Assembly (NCBI GenBank): GCA_964627255.1
Contig: CAZVIN010000128.1
Coordinates: 16,211-80,210 of the forward strand
Length of the DNA stretch: 64,000 nucleotides
DNA from: CALLJL01 sp964627255
GTDB lineage: Bacteria > Acidobacteriota > Aminicenantia > Aminicenantales > CALLJL01
Direction: 5' to 3'
The position numbers and the translations under genes are program-made. A model generated the notes under the pieces. That model worked only from the letters and a program-made list of their open reading frames with translations, was not told where the DNA came from and searched no databases. This document shows, piece by piece, positions 24,768 through 32,343 of the stretch (position 1 is its first letter; each line of letters starts with the position of its first letter).

Positions 24768-25630
24768 TTTTCGGTGATTTCCTTTATTTTCTGTTGCGCC
24801 ACTTTGGCTTCCTCCTCTAAGGGAAACTTACTTATCAATAACTTAAAGACTGCCAGGGCTTCTTCCTTCTGGCCCATTTCGAGATAGCAGAGCCCCTTTT
24901 TCAGATAGGCCGCAGCTACTCGGTCGCCTTTGGGATAGAGGAGAATGACTTCATTAAAGGCATTCATGGCCGCTTCGTAATTCTTTTGACTGTAATAGCA
25001 TTCGCCGATCCAGTAGAGGGCATTATCAGCCAAGGGGCTGTCGCTAAACTGTTCGCGATATAGCCGGAAGCCTTCTATGGCTAAATCATAGTTTCCTCTT
25101 AAATAATCGCCGTAGGCACTATTATAAACCTCCTGAGGCGGCGGCCCCGTTGCAGGAACCGGTGCGGCCGTGACTTCCTTAGAAGGCGGCGGCTCGCCTT
25201 TAGCTTGCTTCGCGGTTTCTTCTTTCTGTTGGGGAGCCGGCTTAACTTCTGGAGAGGTGGTCGTAGAAGGCGCAACAGCGGGTTTGAGGGCGATAAATTC
25301 CTCAGTCAGGCGGTCGAGTTTCGAGCTCAGCTGCTCCAAGCGGTCGCTCAGAATCTGGTATTGAACTGGGATATCCTTCAGCCGTTGCTGATGCGTTGCT
25401 TGTTCCTGTTGCCACGTCTTAAGCCAGGCTTGAATGTCTTGGACCTGAGTTTTGAGAGCCTGAAGTTCAGAGGTCAGGTTTTGCACCTTTTCTTGGAAAA
25501 GAAGCATTTGTTTCTTAAGGGTTTGAATATCCTCATAAATCAGCTCATAGATTTTCTGGGATTGGTCGGGCAAAATTGGGCTTAAAAAAGAGAAACTCAA
25601 GACAATTAACAACGCCGCTTCTTTTTTCAT
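24764..25630 (-). CDS. cpoB: Tol-Pal cell division coordinator CpoB (YbgF)
   Basis: A 288-residue exported protein. It has a signal peptide (KKEAALLIVLSFSFLSPILP), a long coiled coil (about residues 25-115) for trimerisation, a Pro/Ala/Lys-rich linker, and three TPR units starting EVYNSAYGDYLRGNYDLAIEG, ALYWIGECYYSQKNYEAAMNAF and AAYLKKGLCYLEMGQKEEALAV. This layout is typical of CpoB, which links Tol energy to peptidoglycan synthesis during constriction. It lies 61 bp after pal. Confidence 0.93.
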   Translation of the reverse strand: MKKEAALLIVLSFSFLSPILPDQSQKIYELIYEDIQTLKKQMLLFQEKVQNLTSELQALKTQVQDIQAWLKTWQQEQATHQQRLKDIPVQYQILSDRLEQLSSKLDRLTEEFIALKPAVAPSTTTSPEVKPAPQQKEETAKQAKGEPPPSKEVTAAPVPATGPPPQEVYNSAYGDYLRGNYDLAIEGFRLYREQFSDSPLADNALYWIGECYYSQKNYEAAMNAFNEVILLYPKGDRVAAAYLKKGLCYLEMGQKEEALAVFKLLISKFPLEEEAKVAQQKIKEITEK

Positions 25631-25691
25631 TCCCGAAGATTTACCTCTTTCTCCAGGCTTAAATAATACCTAAGCTCGCTCTTTCTGCCTG

Positions 25692-26246
25692 TTATTTTTC
25701 AATGATTGTAAACTGGGCGCGACGGTTCTTAGCCCAGGCATCTTCATTATGTCCTGGGTCCAGCGGCTGGCTCTTTCCGTAGGAGATAATTTTTATCCTG
25801 TCAGGAGAGATTCCCAAAGAAACAAGGTAGTCGAGGGTAGCCTTGGCGCGCCTTTCTCCCAGTGCTAGGTTGTACTCTTCGGTGCCTCTTTCGTCGCAGT
25901 GACCTTCAATCAGGATTTTAACTGAAGAGAATTTTTTAAGCCAGGCAGCGTTCTGGGCTAAAACAGGCCGGGCATCGTCGCGAATATTATATTTGTCATA
26001 ATCAAAATGAATCATTTTCAGGTAACCGGCTTTGTTAGCCTCTTCCAGTGATTGGGCCATGAAAATTTCTTCTTCGGTTAAAACCGGTTTTACTGGTTCT
26101 TTGGGCGGCTCAACTTTTTCTACCTTGGGCTGTTCTTTTACTTGGGGTGAGGGTGGCGGGGGAACTTCCTTAACTTTGGGTTTGCAGGCCATGGTAAACA
26201 TCAAACCCAAGATAAGGACTAAGACTAAAATTAGGCCCTTTTTCAT
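25692..26246 (-). CDS. pal: Peptidoglycan-associated lipoprotein Pal
   Basis: A 184-residue lipoprotein. The signal peptide ends in a lipobox-like FTMAC, followed by a Pro/Lys/Glu-rich spacer. The OmpA-like domain has MIHFDYDKYNIRDDARPVL, the peptidoglycan-binding ILIEGHCDERGTEEYNLALG and ISYGKSQPLDPGHNEDAWAKNRR. Pal tethers the outer membrane to the wall and is moved by TolB/TolQRA. The ATG has GGAGG upstream. A 6-bp-stem hairpin (GGGAGA...TCTCCC) lies in its leader near 26270-26284. Confidence 0.96.
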   Translation of the reverse strand: MKKGLILVLVLILGLMFTMACKPKVKEVPPPPSPQVKEQPKVEKVEPPKEPVKPVLTEEEIFMAQSLEEANKAGYLKMIHFDYDKYNIRDDARPVLAQNAAWLKKFSSVKILIEGHCDERGTEEYNLALGERRAKATLDYLVSLGISPDRIKIISYGKSQPLDPGHNEDAWAKNRRAQFTIIEK

Positions 26247-26434
26247 AAATCCTCCTTCTCTTTTAATTTTTTTGGGAGAACCTCTCCCATTTACCCGGTC
26301 GCAAAATCATTCTAATTGATAGCTTCAAGCTGTGTCAATGAAAATTGTCTCTCTGCGGCAAAAATTGTAGTTTATTTAGCTATCGCGGCCCTAAAAAGTC
26401 CAAAAAAGGTTTTATTTAGTTCGGGATTAATTTT
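26247..26434 (-). other. tolB-pal intergenic leader with hairpin
   Basis: A 188-bp gap inside the tol cluster. GGGAGAACCTCTCCC (26270-26284) is a 6-bp inverted repeat located just upstream of the pal ribosome binding site. On the minus strand it is followed by A-rich rather than U-rich sequence, so it is not a normal intrinsic terminator and may modulate pal translation or processing. No clear promoter was found. Confidence 0.3.
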
Positions 26435-27733
26435 TTAATTAGCCCAGCAAGGCAGTTTATTGTTTCCTTGAGAAGTCAAGCGCTTCAGGTTCGCTCCGTC
26501 ATAATCGATGGAATAGAGCTGGATGGAGCCGCTGAGGCTGGAAGAAAAGACGATGTGTCGGCCGTCCGGCGACCAGGAAGGCGATTCATTCCGAGCGTTA
26601 CTCTCAGTCAGTTTGTAAATCTGATTGGTCCTCAGGTTGAGCACATAAAGGTCAAAGATGTTATCTAACCTTGAGACATAAACTATTCTTTCGCCGTCCG
26701 GGGACCAGGACGGGCCATCATGATAGCTCCCGCCGAAACTAACCCGGCGCACGTTTGAGCCTTCGGCGTCCATGATATAAATTTGGGGTGTGCCGCCGCG
26801 GTCAGAAACGAAGGCCAGCTCCCTGCCTGTGGGTGAAAAGCAAGGGGCGGTGTCGATGGCGTCGTTGAAAGTTAATCTTTTGATCGCCTGAATCGTTTCC
26901 GAAGCTAAGCTGGCCACGTAGATTTCCGAGTTGCCGTCCATGGTTGAACAAAAAGCCAAGCGCTTGCCGTCTGGCGAAAAAGAAGGAGCAAAGTTAGTGC
27001 CCCGCTGGGAGATGGGGGTTATTTTTTTCTTTTCTAAATCCATCAAGTAAAGTCCGGCACTCAGTTGGCGGTAGGAGGTAAAAGCAATTTTTTGACCATC
27101 AGAAGAAATGGCCGGCATGTAATCCCGAAGCTTGTTAAAGGTTAGACGGGTTTGATTGGCGCCGTCATAGTCCATGAGATATAACTCGTCGTTGCCGTCT
27201 CGGTCAGATACAAAAACAATTTTGGTGGTGAAATATGGCTTTTCCCCAAAGGCTCTCAGGATTTCATCGGCAAAGCGGTGGGCCATCTGTCTCCAAGTCG
27301 GCTCATTCCCTTGATATTTTTTGCCGATGATAAATTTAGAGCTGCGAACGTCGTAGAGCTTAGCTTCAAAAGTAATATTTTCGTCGCCACCCGTAACTTC
27401 GCCAACGACTAAGACCCGGGCTTGGATCGATTCCCAATCCTTAAAAATAATGTTTTTGGGGTCGAGAGGCCGGATATAATTGTAATAGCTCGTCGGCAGC
27501 AACTGGAAGATGCGACTATATCTTAGGTCATCGGCTAAGACTTGATAAATTGTCTCCGCGGCCGCGGCCGGCCGACCGCCGGCAGCGTTGACGATAAATT
27601 TTGGCAGAGCCAAAGAAATAACGGGGACTCCCTCGGTTATTTTCAGAACAACTTCTTGCTGGGGGACGAGCTGGGAAAAAAGAAATAAAATAGCTAAGAA
27701 TAGAAGACGGGCAGACAATTTTTTTTGGTTCAT
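26435..27733 (-). CDS. tolB: Tol-Pal system protein TolB
   Basis: A 432-residue periplasmic beta-propeller. After a signal peptide, the N-terminal domain includes LPKFIVN and DLRYSRIFQLLPTSYYNYIRP. Six WD40-like TolB repeats follow, with recurring DGANQTRLTFNKLRDYMPA, FSPDGKRLAFCSTMDGNSEI, SWSPDGERIVYVS and SWSPDGRHIVFSSSLSGS. TolB shuttles between Pal and TolA during outer-membrane invagination. Its start overlaps tolA (ATGA). Confidence 0.96.
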   Translation of the reverse strand: MNQKKLSARLLFLAILFLFSQLVPQQEVVLKITEGVPVISLALPKFIVNAAGGRPAAAAETIYQVLADDLRYSRIFQLLPTSYYNYIRPLDPKNIIFKDWESIQARVLVVGEVTGGDENITFEAKLYDVRSSKFIIGKKYQGNEPTWRQMAHRFADEILRAFGEKPYFTTKIVFVSDRDGNDELYLMDYDGANQTRLTFNKLRDYMPAISSDGQKIAFTSYRQLSAGLYLMDLEKKKITPISQRGTNFAPSFSPDGKRLAFCSTMDGNSEIYVASLASETIQAIKRLTFNDAIDTAPCFSPTGRELAFVSDRGGTPQIYIMDAEGSNVRRVSFGGSYHDGPSWSPDGERIVYVSRLDNIFDLYVLNLRTNQIYKLTESNARNESPSWSPDGRHIVFSSSLSGSIQLYSIDYDGANLKRLTSQGNNKLPCWAN

Positions 27734-28518
27734 CGCACATGCTCGAAGATAAGATGAATGCCAAGATATTCGCCCTCAAATTCCTTAGGTAAAGGAGGAA
27801 AGGGCGAAGCGTTTTGAACGGCGCGCAAGGCAGAGAGGTCAAAGGAACGGAGATTGCTGGAGCTTTCCACCTGAAGGTCGGTAATCCGGCCGTCGCGAAA
27901 AATCTTAAAGAAGACGACGCACTGCCATTGGCCGGAGACACCGGGGTCGAGAAGCGAGGTGAACCAGTTAGTTGATATTCGGTCCTGAATGATTTGCAGA
28001 TAATAGGTATAAGGAAAGCTCGATAGGTCGAAATTACCGCCTCCCCAACCGCCTACTCCCCCGCCTCCGGGACCAGGGCCAACGCCGATTCTAATCCCCG
28101 AGCCTGGCGGACCACCACTCCCGCCGGCCGAGCCAGTCTCAGGCTTAGCAGCTGACGTCTCGGGTTGAGGCTTGGAAATAATCGTTTCTTTAGTCGCGGT
28201 CTTTTTAGCCCGATTCTTTTTATCGACGGGATAGCGCAGGGAACCTTCAGGCGGCTGGGCAGCTTTTTTTTGAATCGCGGTTAAGTCCCGAAGCGAAGTC
28301 CGGCTGGAAGCCGGGGTCTGGGTGAGGACCGGGGAGCCACCCCCTCCGCCACCGCCTCCGCCACCGGGAGGGCCGACTAGGTTGAGCGGGAGGTAATAAA
28401 CCAGGCCTTTTTTCGCTGGTCTGGGTAAAGAAGGCGAGAAAATAAGAAGCAGAAAAAGGACTGTATGCAAAGCTGCGGAAGTGATAATGGCTCGGCGAAA
28501 GCTGCGATTATTTTTCAT
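27730..28518 (-). CDS. tolA: TolA/TonB-like energy transducer with glycine-rich linker
   Basis: A 262-residue inner-membrane protein. It has an N-terminal transmembrane helix with a TonB/TolA-type start (AIITSAALHTVLFLLLIFSP), an unstructured middle with a run of ten glycines (about residues 52-61) and a second Gly-rich stretch (PGPGGGGVGGWGGG), and a C-terminal TonB-like domain (YYLQIIQDRISTNWF ... VVFFKIFRDGRITDLQVESS ... AVQNASPFPPLPKEF). The long alanine-rich helix of enterobacterial TolA is missing. Position in tolQRAB makes TolA the best call. It would transmit proton-motive force from TolQR to TolB/Pal. Confidence 0.88.
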   Translation of the reverse strand: MKNNRSFRRAIITSAALHTVLFLLLIFSPSLPRPAKKGLVYYLPLNLVGPPGGGGGGGGGGSPVLTQTPASSRTSLRDLTAIQKKAAQPPEGSLRYPVDKKNRAKKTATKETIISKPQPETSAAKPETGSAGGSGGPPGSGIRIGVGPGPGGGGVGGWGGGNFDLSSFPYTYYLQIIQDRISTNWFTSLLDPGVSGQWQCVVFFKIFRDGRITDLQVESSSNLRSFDLSALRAVQNASPFPPLPKEFEGEYLGIHLIFEHVR

Positions 28519-28530
28519 CCCGAATCGTAT

Positions 28531-28971
28531 CTATTTTTTCTTGACGGGTTCGACAGGCTCAGTGATTAAGCCGACTGTCTCCACACCCGCCTTCTTAATT
28601 ATATCCAAGGCCTCGACGAAGAAGCCATAGGGGATATCCTTATCGGCCTTGATAAAGACAATTTTTTTGTCGCGACCATAAAAATATTCCTGCAACTTTT
28701 TTTCAAGAAGGTTAATGTTAATGACGGTATCACCCAGGTAAATGAACCTGTCCCGAGTGACAGTTAAAATTAGGCCGCTTTCCGCCGGCGCCGATTCGGT
28801 TTCGGCCTGCGGCAGATTAACCCCGATTCCGGATTGCATCATTGGCGCCGTCACCATGAAGATGATTAATAAAACCAGCATCACGTCGACGAGCGGCGTT
28901 ACGTTGATTTCAGCCAGAGAAGTGCCTAAGCGAGTTTTGGAGCTGAGGCTGGCGGCGGTTTTAAGGGCCAT
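28531..28971 (-). CDS. tolR: Biopolymer transport protein TolR (ExbD family)
   Basis: A 146-residue single-pass inner-membrane protein. ALAEINVTPLVDVMLVLLIIFMVTAPMM contains the conserved membrane aspartate (Val-Asp-Val) that carries protons. A periplasmic domain follows with VFIKADKDIPYGFFVEALDII, normal for ExbD/TolR. It overlaps the 3' end of tolQ by 11 bp. Confidence 0.95.
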   Translation of the reverse strand: MALKTAASLSSKTRLGTSLAEINVTPLVDVMLVLLIIFMVTAPMMQSGIGVNLPQAETESAPAESGLILTVTRDRFIYLGDTVININLLEKKLQEYFYGRDKKIVFIKADKDIPYGFFVEALDIIKKAGVETVGLITEPVEPVKKK

Positions 28972-29629
28972 AGAGTTTTTCGGCGATATTTAAAAACTCG
29001 AGCGAAAAATCTTCCATCTCGGTAATCATGTTCTTAATTCGATGCAAAAAGTGATTGTAAGCGATGACGGCGGGAATAGCGGCAAAGAGGCCAGCCGCTG
29101 TCGCCACTAAAGCTTCCGCAATACCAGGAGCCACAGTACTCAGACTGGCCGAGCGGGCAATGCCTATCTTGTGGAAAGCGTCCATTATACCCAAAACTGT
29201 CCCAAAGAGGCCGATAAAGGGAGTGACACTGCCGGTGGTCGCTAAGAAACTCATCATTTTTTCCAGCTTTGCCACTTCCGCGTTCGAGGCCCGGAGTAGG
29301 GCACGTTGCAGGTTTTCCAAATTGGCTTTCGGAGGAGAGGTAACCTGAGGGTTAGATTTTAAAGGCTGGGAGGTTAGCTCCCTGAACCCCGCCTGGAAAA
29401 TGGGGACTAAGGGGCTTGACCGGTATTGCTTGGCGGCATCGTTTACTTCAGTCAAGTTTCGGCTGCGCCGGAAATAACTCAGAAATTTAAGGGAATGCTG
29501 GGCTGCAGCCCGGAAAGTGTTGCGCTTATAAATAATTACAGCCCAGGAAAAAATAGAAAAGAAAAGGAGAATGACTAGGACTAATTGCACAATTAGGCTG
29601 GCTTCGCCAATTAGCTTTATCAGGCTCAT
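28961..29629 (-). CDS. tolQ: Biopolymer transport protein TolQ (ExbB family)
   Basis: A 222-residue protein with three transmembrane helices. The first is SLIVQLVLVILLFFSIFSWAVII. The second and third flank the conserved TGSVTPFIGLFGTVLGIMDAF and PGIAEALVATAAGLFAAIPAVIAYN motifs of the MotA/TolQ/ExbB proton-channel family. TolQ forms the stator-like pentamer around TolR. First gene of the tolQRAB-pal-cpoB-ssb run. GGAG precedes the ATG. Confidence 0.96.
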   Translation of the reverse strand: MSLIKLIGEASLIVQLVLVILLFFSIFSWAVIIYKRNTFRAAAQHSLKFLSYFRRSRNLTEVNDAAKQYRSSPLVPIFQAGFRELTSQPLKSNPQVTSPPKANLENLQRALLRASNAEVAKLEKMMSFLATTGSVTPFIGLFGTVLGIMDAFHKIGIARSASLSTVAPGIAEALVATAAGLFAAIPAVIAYNHFLHRIKNMITEMEDFSLEFLNIAEKLYGP

Positions 29630-29641
29630 TCTTTCTTCTCC

Positions 29642-29670
29642 AAAGTATCATAGCCTATCTGATATGTCAA
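29642..29670 (-). promoter_or_regulatory. Putative promoter of the tol-pal operon
   Basis: TTGACA (29665-29670), 17 bp, TACTTT (29642-29647), ending 12 nt before the tolQ ATG. The -10 is poor (three of six). An overlapping TATGAT has a wrong spacing. If used, the leader would be about 5 nt and would lose most of the GGAG. Confidence 0.3.
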
Positions 29671-29740
29671 CGAACCCGCCGCCTAACCTTAAGAAATCGG
29701 TTTTAAAGATGATTATAATCTTGGTGCAAAGAGAAGTTCA

Positions 29741-30094
29741 AAAAATGGTGCCATCTCACCTATTTACCCAATTTTATTTCGACCCTTCTTTTCTTTCTCT
29801 TTTTTAGGACGGGAGGAGGCTGATTCTGGGATGGTCAAAGCGGCCAGGGAAGATTTAGCCTTCCCGAACCGGGCTTCGAGGGAACCCGTTGGGGCCGATG
29901 AGGACAAGCTGAACTGAGCCAAGGGAGAAGCCGAGAAGCCAAGCGGATGTAAATGACACTCATACTCCCTTTATTACCTGCAAGGCGAGTTCTGCCGGCT
30001 TGGAGAAGGGCGAAGATGAAACGGCGTCGAAAACCTGAGGGGGAGCAACGCCATCTGGCACCCTTGATTAGCTAACCCACATAACACGGAAGAG
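29741..30094 (+). repeat. Composite repeat element 1 (35-nt palindrome plus conserved tail)
   Basis: This fills most of the 550-bp tolQ-ktrB gap. It begins with an imperfect palindrome (29741-29775, ATGGTGCCATCTCACC then TATTTACCCAATTTT). It ends with a tail at about 30001-30094 (GAGAAGGGCGAAGATGAAAC...) that is recognisably homologous to tails at 39624-39713 and 59204-59300. The middle is divergent, with small GC-rich hairpins. No transposase frame is intact. Confidence 0.45.
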
Positions 30095-30116
30095 AACCGC
30101 GGGTAAAGTTTAAAAG

Positions 30117-30146
30117 TTGACAAAGGTCTAGAAGGAGAATTAGATT
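30117..30146 (+). promoter_or_regulatory. Putative promoter of ktrBA
   Basis: TTGACA (30117-30122), 18 bp, TAGATT (30141-30146), followed by a 33-nt leader with AGGGAG just before the GTG start of ktrB. It lies directly after the repeat tail. Confidence 0.45.
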
Positions 30147-30179
30147 TAAAAGAACTATACTTTAGTCAAGTAGGGAGAA

Positions 30180-31523
30180 GTGGCTATCTTACGGCAGAAA
30201 CGGTTTCATCCAGCACGGGTCCTGGCCGCAAGCTTTTTGGCGGCAATCTTAGTGGGGACGATTCTGCTTCTTTTACCGGTAAGCACTGTCTCCAAAAAAA
30301 TTGGTCTGGTTGACGCGCTTTTTACCGCGACTTCCGCGGTTTGTGTTACCGGCCTGGTCGTTGTTGATACGGCTACCTATTTTACCAGGTTTGGCCAGAT
30401 AGTTATCCTCTGTTTAATTCAACTGGGCGGTTTGGGGATTATGACTTTTTCCACTATGATCCTTCTGGCGGCCGGCCGAAGAATATCTTTTCAAGACAGA
30501 ATCCTTGTTCAGGAAAGCTTCCTGCCGGCGGCCCCTAAGGATTTTCGGACTTTAATCCGTAATGTTTTTATCATGACTGGGCTCATTGAAATTGCGGGCG
30601 CGAGTCTTCTGTTTATCCGTTTTTCTCAACTATTTCCTTGGCCCACCGCCTTGTTCAACTCTCTGTTCCATTCGATTACTGCTTTTTGCAACGCTGGGTT
30701 TTCGACTTTTAGCCAGAATTTTAAGGGTTTTACGGGAGATATCCTGGTTAACCTGACGATTATCGGGCTAATCATTCTGGGCGGGCTGGGTTTCTTGGTG
30801 GTTCAGGAGATGTTCTATTTTTCTCTGCTGGCCAAAGGAAAAAGAAGTTTTCATTTCAGCCTCCACAGCAAGCTTGTTTTAAGTTTAACGGCGAGCCTTA
30901 TTATTTTTCCCTTCCTTCTCTTCTTTTGGTTAGAAAAAAGTTCCGGGCTGGGCAGTGTTGGCTGGAAAGAAAAAATTCTGGCCTCACTCTTTCAAGTGGT
31001 GACCCCGCGGACAGCGGGCTTTAATACAATCGACCTGCAGAGCTTAAGAACGGCCTCCGTTTTTCTTTTGATTGGGCTGATGTTTGTCGGTGCGTCGCCC
31101 GGCTCTACGGGCGGAGGCATCAAGACGGTGACCGTCGGAGTAGTGCTGGCTTTTCTTCGGTCTAAGTTAATGGCCCGAGAAAAAGTGAACGTCTTTTATC
31201 GCACTATCCCCGCGGAATGTCTGACTCGGGCTTTCACCTTGATTTTCCTGGCTCTGAGCTGGATTGCCCTCGCTTCTTTCTTACTTCTTGCAGCCCAACC
31301 AGGAGCAATGATGAAGGAAGTTCTGTTTGAGGTTTTTTCTGCTTTTGGGACAGTTGGTTTATCCTTGGGAATAACCCCGGAGCTTACCTCCTTAGGTAAA
31401 ATAATTGTTGTTGTCACCATGTACGTTGGCCGAATCGGGCCTTTAACCCTGTTGGTGGCTTTCAGTCGGGCCAAATCCTGGGGTCATTTTGAATACGTTG
31501 AAGAAACAGTCATGATAGGCTAA
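30180..31523 (+). CDS. ktrB: Potassium uptake protein, TrkH/KtrB family channel subunit
   Basis: A 447-residue membrane protein with four pore-loop repeats. Filter-like segments are TATSAVCVTGLVV, HSITAFCNAGFST, VVTPRTAGFNTI and SAFGTVGLSLGITP, each with the conserved glycine that lines the K+ path. GASPGSTGGGIKT precedes the last repeat. Together with the adjacent cytosolic RCK protein it forms a Trk/Ktr potassium importer. The length (about 450) fits KtrB better than TrkH. The start is a GTG with AGGGAG upstream. Confidence 0.93.
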   Translation: MAILRQKRFHPARVLAASFLAAILVGTILLLLPVSTVSKKIGLVDALFTATSAVCVTGLVVVDTATYFTRFGQIVILCLIQLGGLGIMTFSTMILLAAGRRISFQDRILVQESFLPAAPKDFRTLIRNVFIMTGLIEIAGASLLFIRFSQLFPWPTALFNSLFHSITAFCNAGFSTFSQNFKGFTGDILVNLTIIGLIILGGLGFLVVQEMFYFSLLAKGKRSFHFSLHSKLVLSLTASLIIFPFLLFFWLEKSSGLGSVGWKEKILASLFQVVTPRTAGFNTIDLQSLRTASVFLLIGLMFVGASPGSTGGGIKTVTVGVVLAFLRSKLMAREKVNVFYRTIPAECLTRAFTLIFLALSWIALASFLLLAAQPGAMMKEVLFEVFSAFGTVGLSLGITPELTSLGKIIVVVTMYVGRIGPLTLLVAFSRAKSWGHFEYVEETVMIG

Positions 31524-31556
31524 AATTAGTGGGTATTATTTTTCGAGTAAAAAGGA

Positions 31557-32207
31557 ATGAAATTTGCAGTTATCGGTTTAGGTAGTTTTGGTTCCAACGT
31601 GGCCAAGACTTTATACCAGCGCGGTCATGAAGTTCTGGCCGTTGACCGAGATAAAGCTAAGGTTGAAGCGGCTAAGGATTATACTTCTCATGCAGTCCAA
31701 ATGAATTCGGCGGACAAGGAAAACCTGGAAGCCCTCGGCATTCAGGACATGGATGTGGTTATAGTCAGTTTGGGGCCGGAAATGGAAGCTTCAATTCTCA
31801 CTGTTCTTTACCTCCATGAATTAGGGGTGAGGCGGGTTGTCGCCAAAGCGCTAACTGAAGACCATGCCAAGATTCTGGAGGCGGTGGGAGCCAATGAAGT
31901 GATTTATCCCGAAAAAGATATGGCTGTCCGAACTGCCCTGAAGCTTACCAACCCTAATATTTTAGAGTGTTTGCCTCTAAGTTCAGGCATAAGTATTCAA
32001 GAAATCGCCCCCCCAGAAAAATTTATCGGCAAAAGCCTGCGGGAACTCGACCTGAGAAATAAATTTGGCGTCCAGGTAATAGCGGTTAGAGAACTCATCC
32101 CTGAAAGGACGGTTTACATTCCCAAGGCTGATTTCGTGGTCAAAGACAGCGATATCCTGGTCGTGATGGGTGAGGAAGAAAAGTTAGAAAAACTGGTCAA
32201 ACATTAA
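31557..32207 (+). CDS. ktrA: Potassium uptake regulatory subunit, KtrA/TrkA family
   Basis: A 216-residue RCK protein. The N-terminal Rossmann domain has KFAVIGLGSFGSNVAKTL (GxGxxG) and an acidic residue after strand 2 (LAVDRDKAKV), consistent with NAD/ATP/ADP binding. The C-terminal TrkA_C domain contains PEKFIGKSLRELDLRNKFGVQVIAV and DILVVMGEEEKLEKL. One RCK unit matches KtrA rather than the duplicated TrkA of enteric bacteria. It gates the ktrB channel. It lies 33 bp downstream of ktrB. Confidence 0.94.
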   Translation: MKFAVIGLGSFGSNVAKTLYQRGHEVLAVDRDKAKVEAAKDYTSHAVQMNSADKENLEALGIQDMDVVIVSLGPEMEASILTVLYLHELGVRRVVAKALTEDHAKILEAVGANEVIYPEKDMAVRTALKLTNPNILECLPLSSGISIQEIAPPEKFIGKSLRELDLRNKFGVQVIAVRELIPERTVYIPKADFVVKDSDILVVMGEEEKLEKLVKH

Positions 32208-32303
32208 AAATAACTTCTCGCCTTCATCATAAGCTCATTCCACAAACCGCCAGAAAGATTTTGGACCTGACTTTGTTCCGAACTTATATTTGGTATTTAA
32301 AAT

Positions 32304-32330
32304 GCAAAAAAGAAAAGTTCTCCAACTTTT
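32304..32330 (-). terminator. Putative intrinsic terminator of copA
   Basis: On the minus strand AAAAGTT, loop GGAG and AACTTTT (32313-32330) form a 7-bp AT-rich stem followed by CTTTTTTG, a U-rich tract, 14 bp after the copA stop. The low stem GC lowers confidence. Confidence 0.45.
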
Positions 32331-32343
32331 AAAAATGACCGGT

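Noticed and set aside
26270..26284. GGGAGAACCTCTCCC as a terminator between tolB and pal
   Set aside because: In the transcribed orientation it is followed by A-rich sequence, not a U-tract, and it lies within the leader of pal.
29817..29840. GAGGCTGATTCTGGGATGG resembling the tmRNA 5' end
   Set aside because: The TTCGAC that follows in tmRNA is missing, no tag reading frame and no 3' T-arm/CCA end occur in the next 400 bp. It falls within composite repeat element 1.
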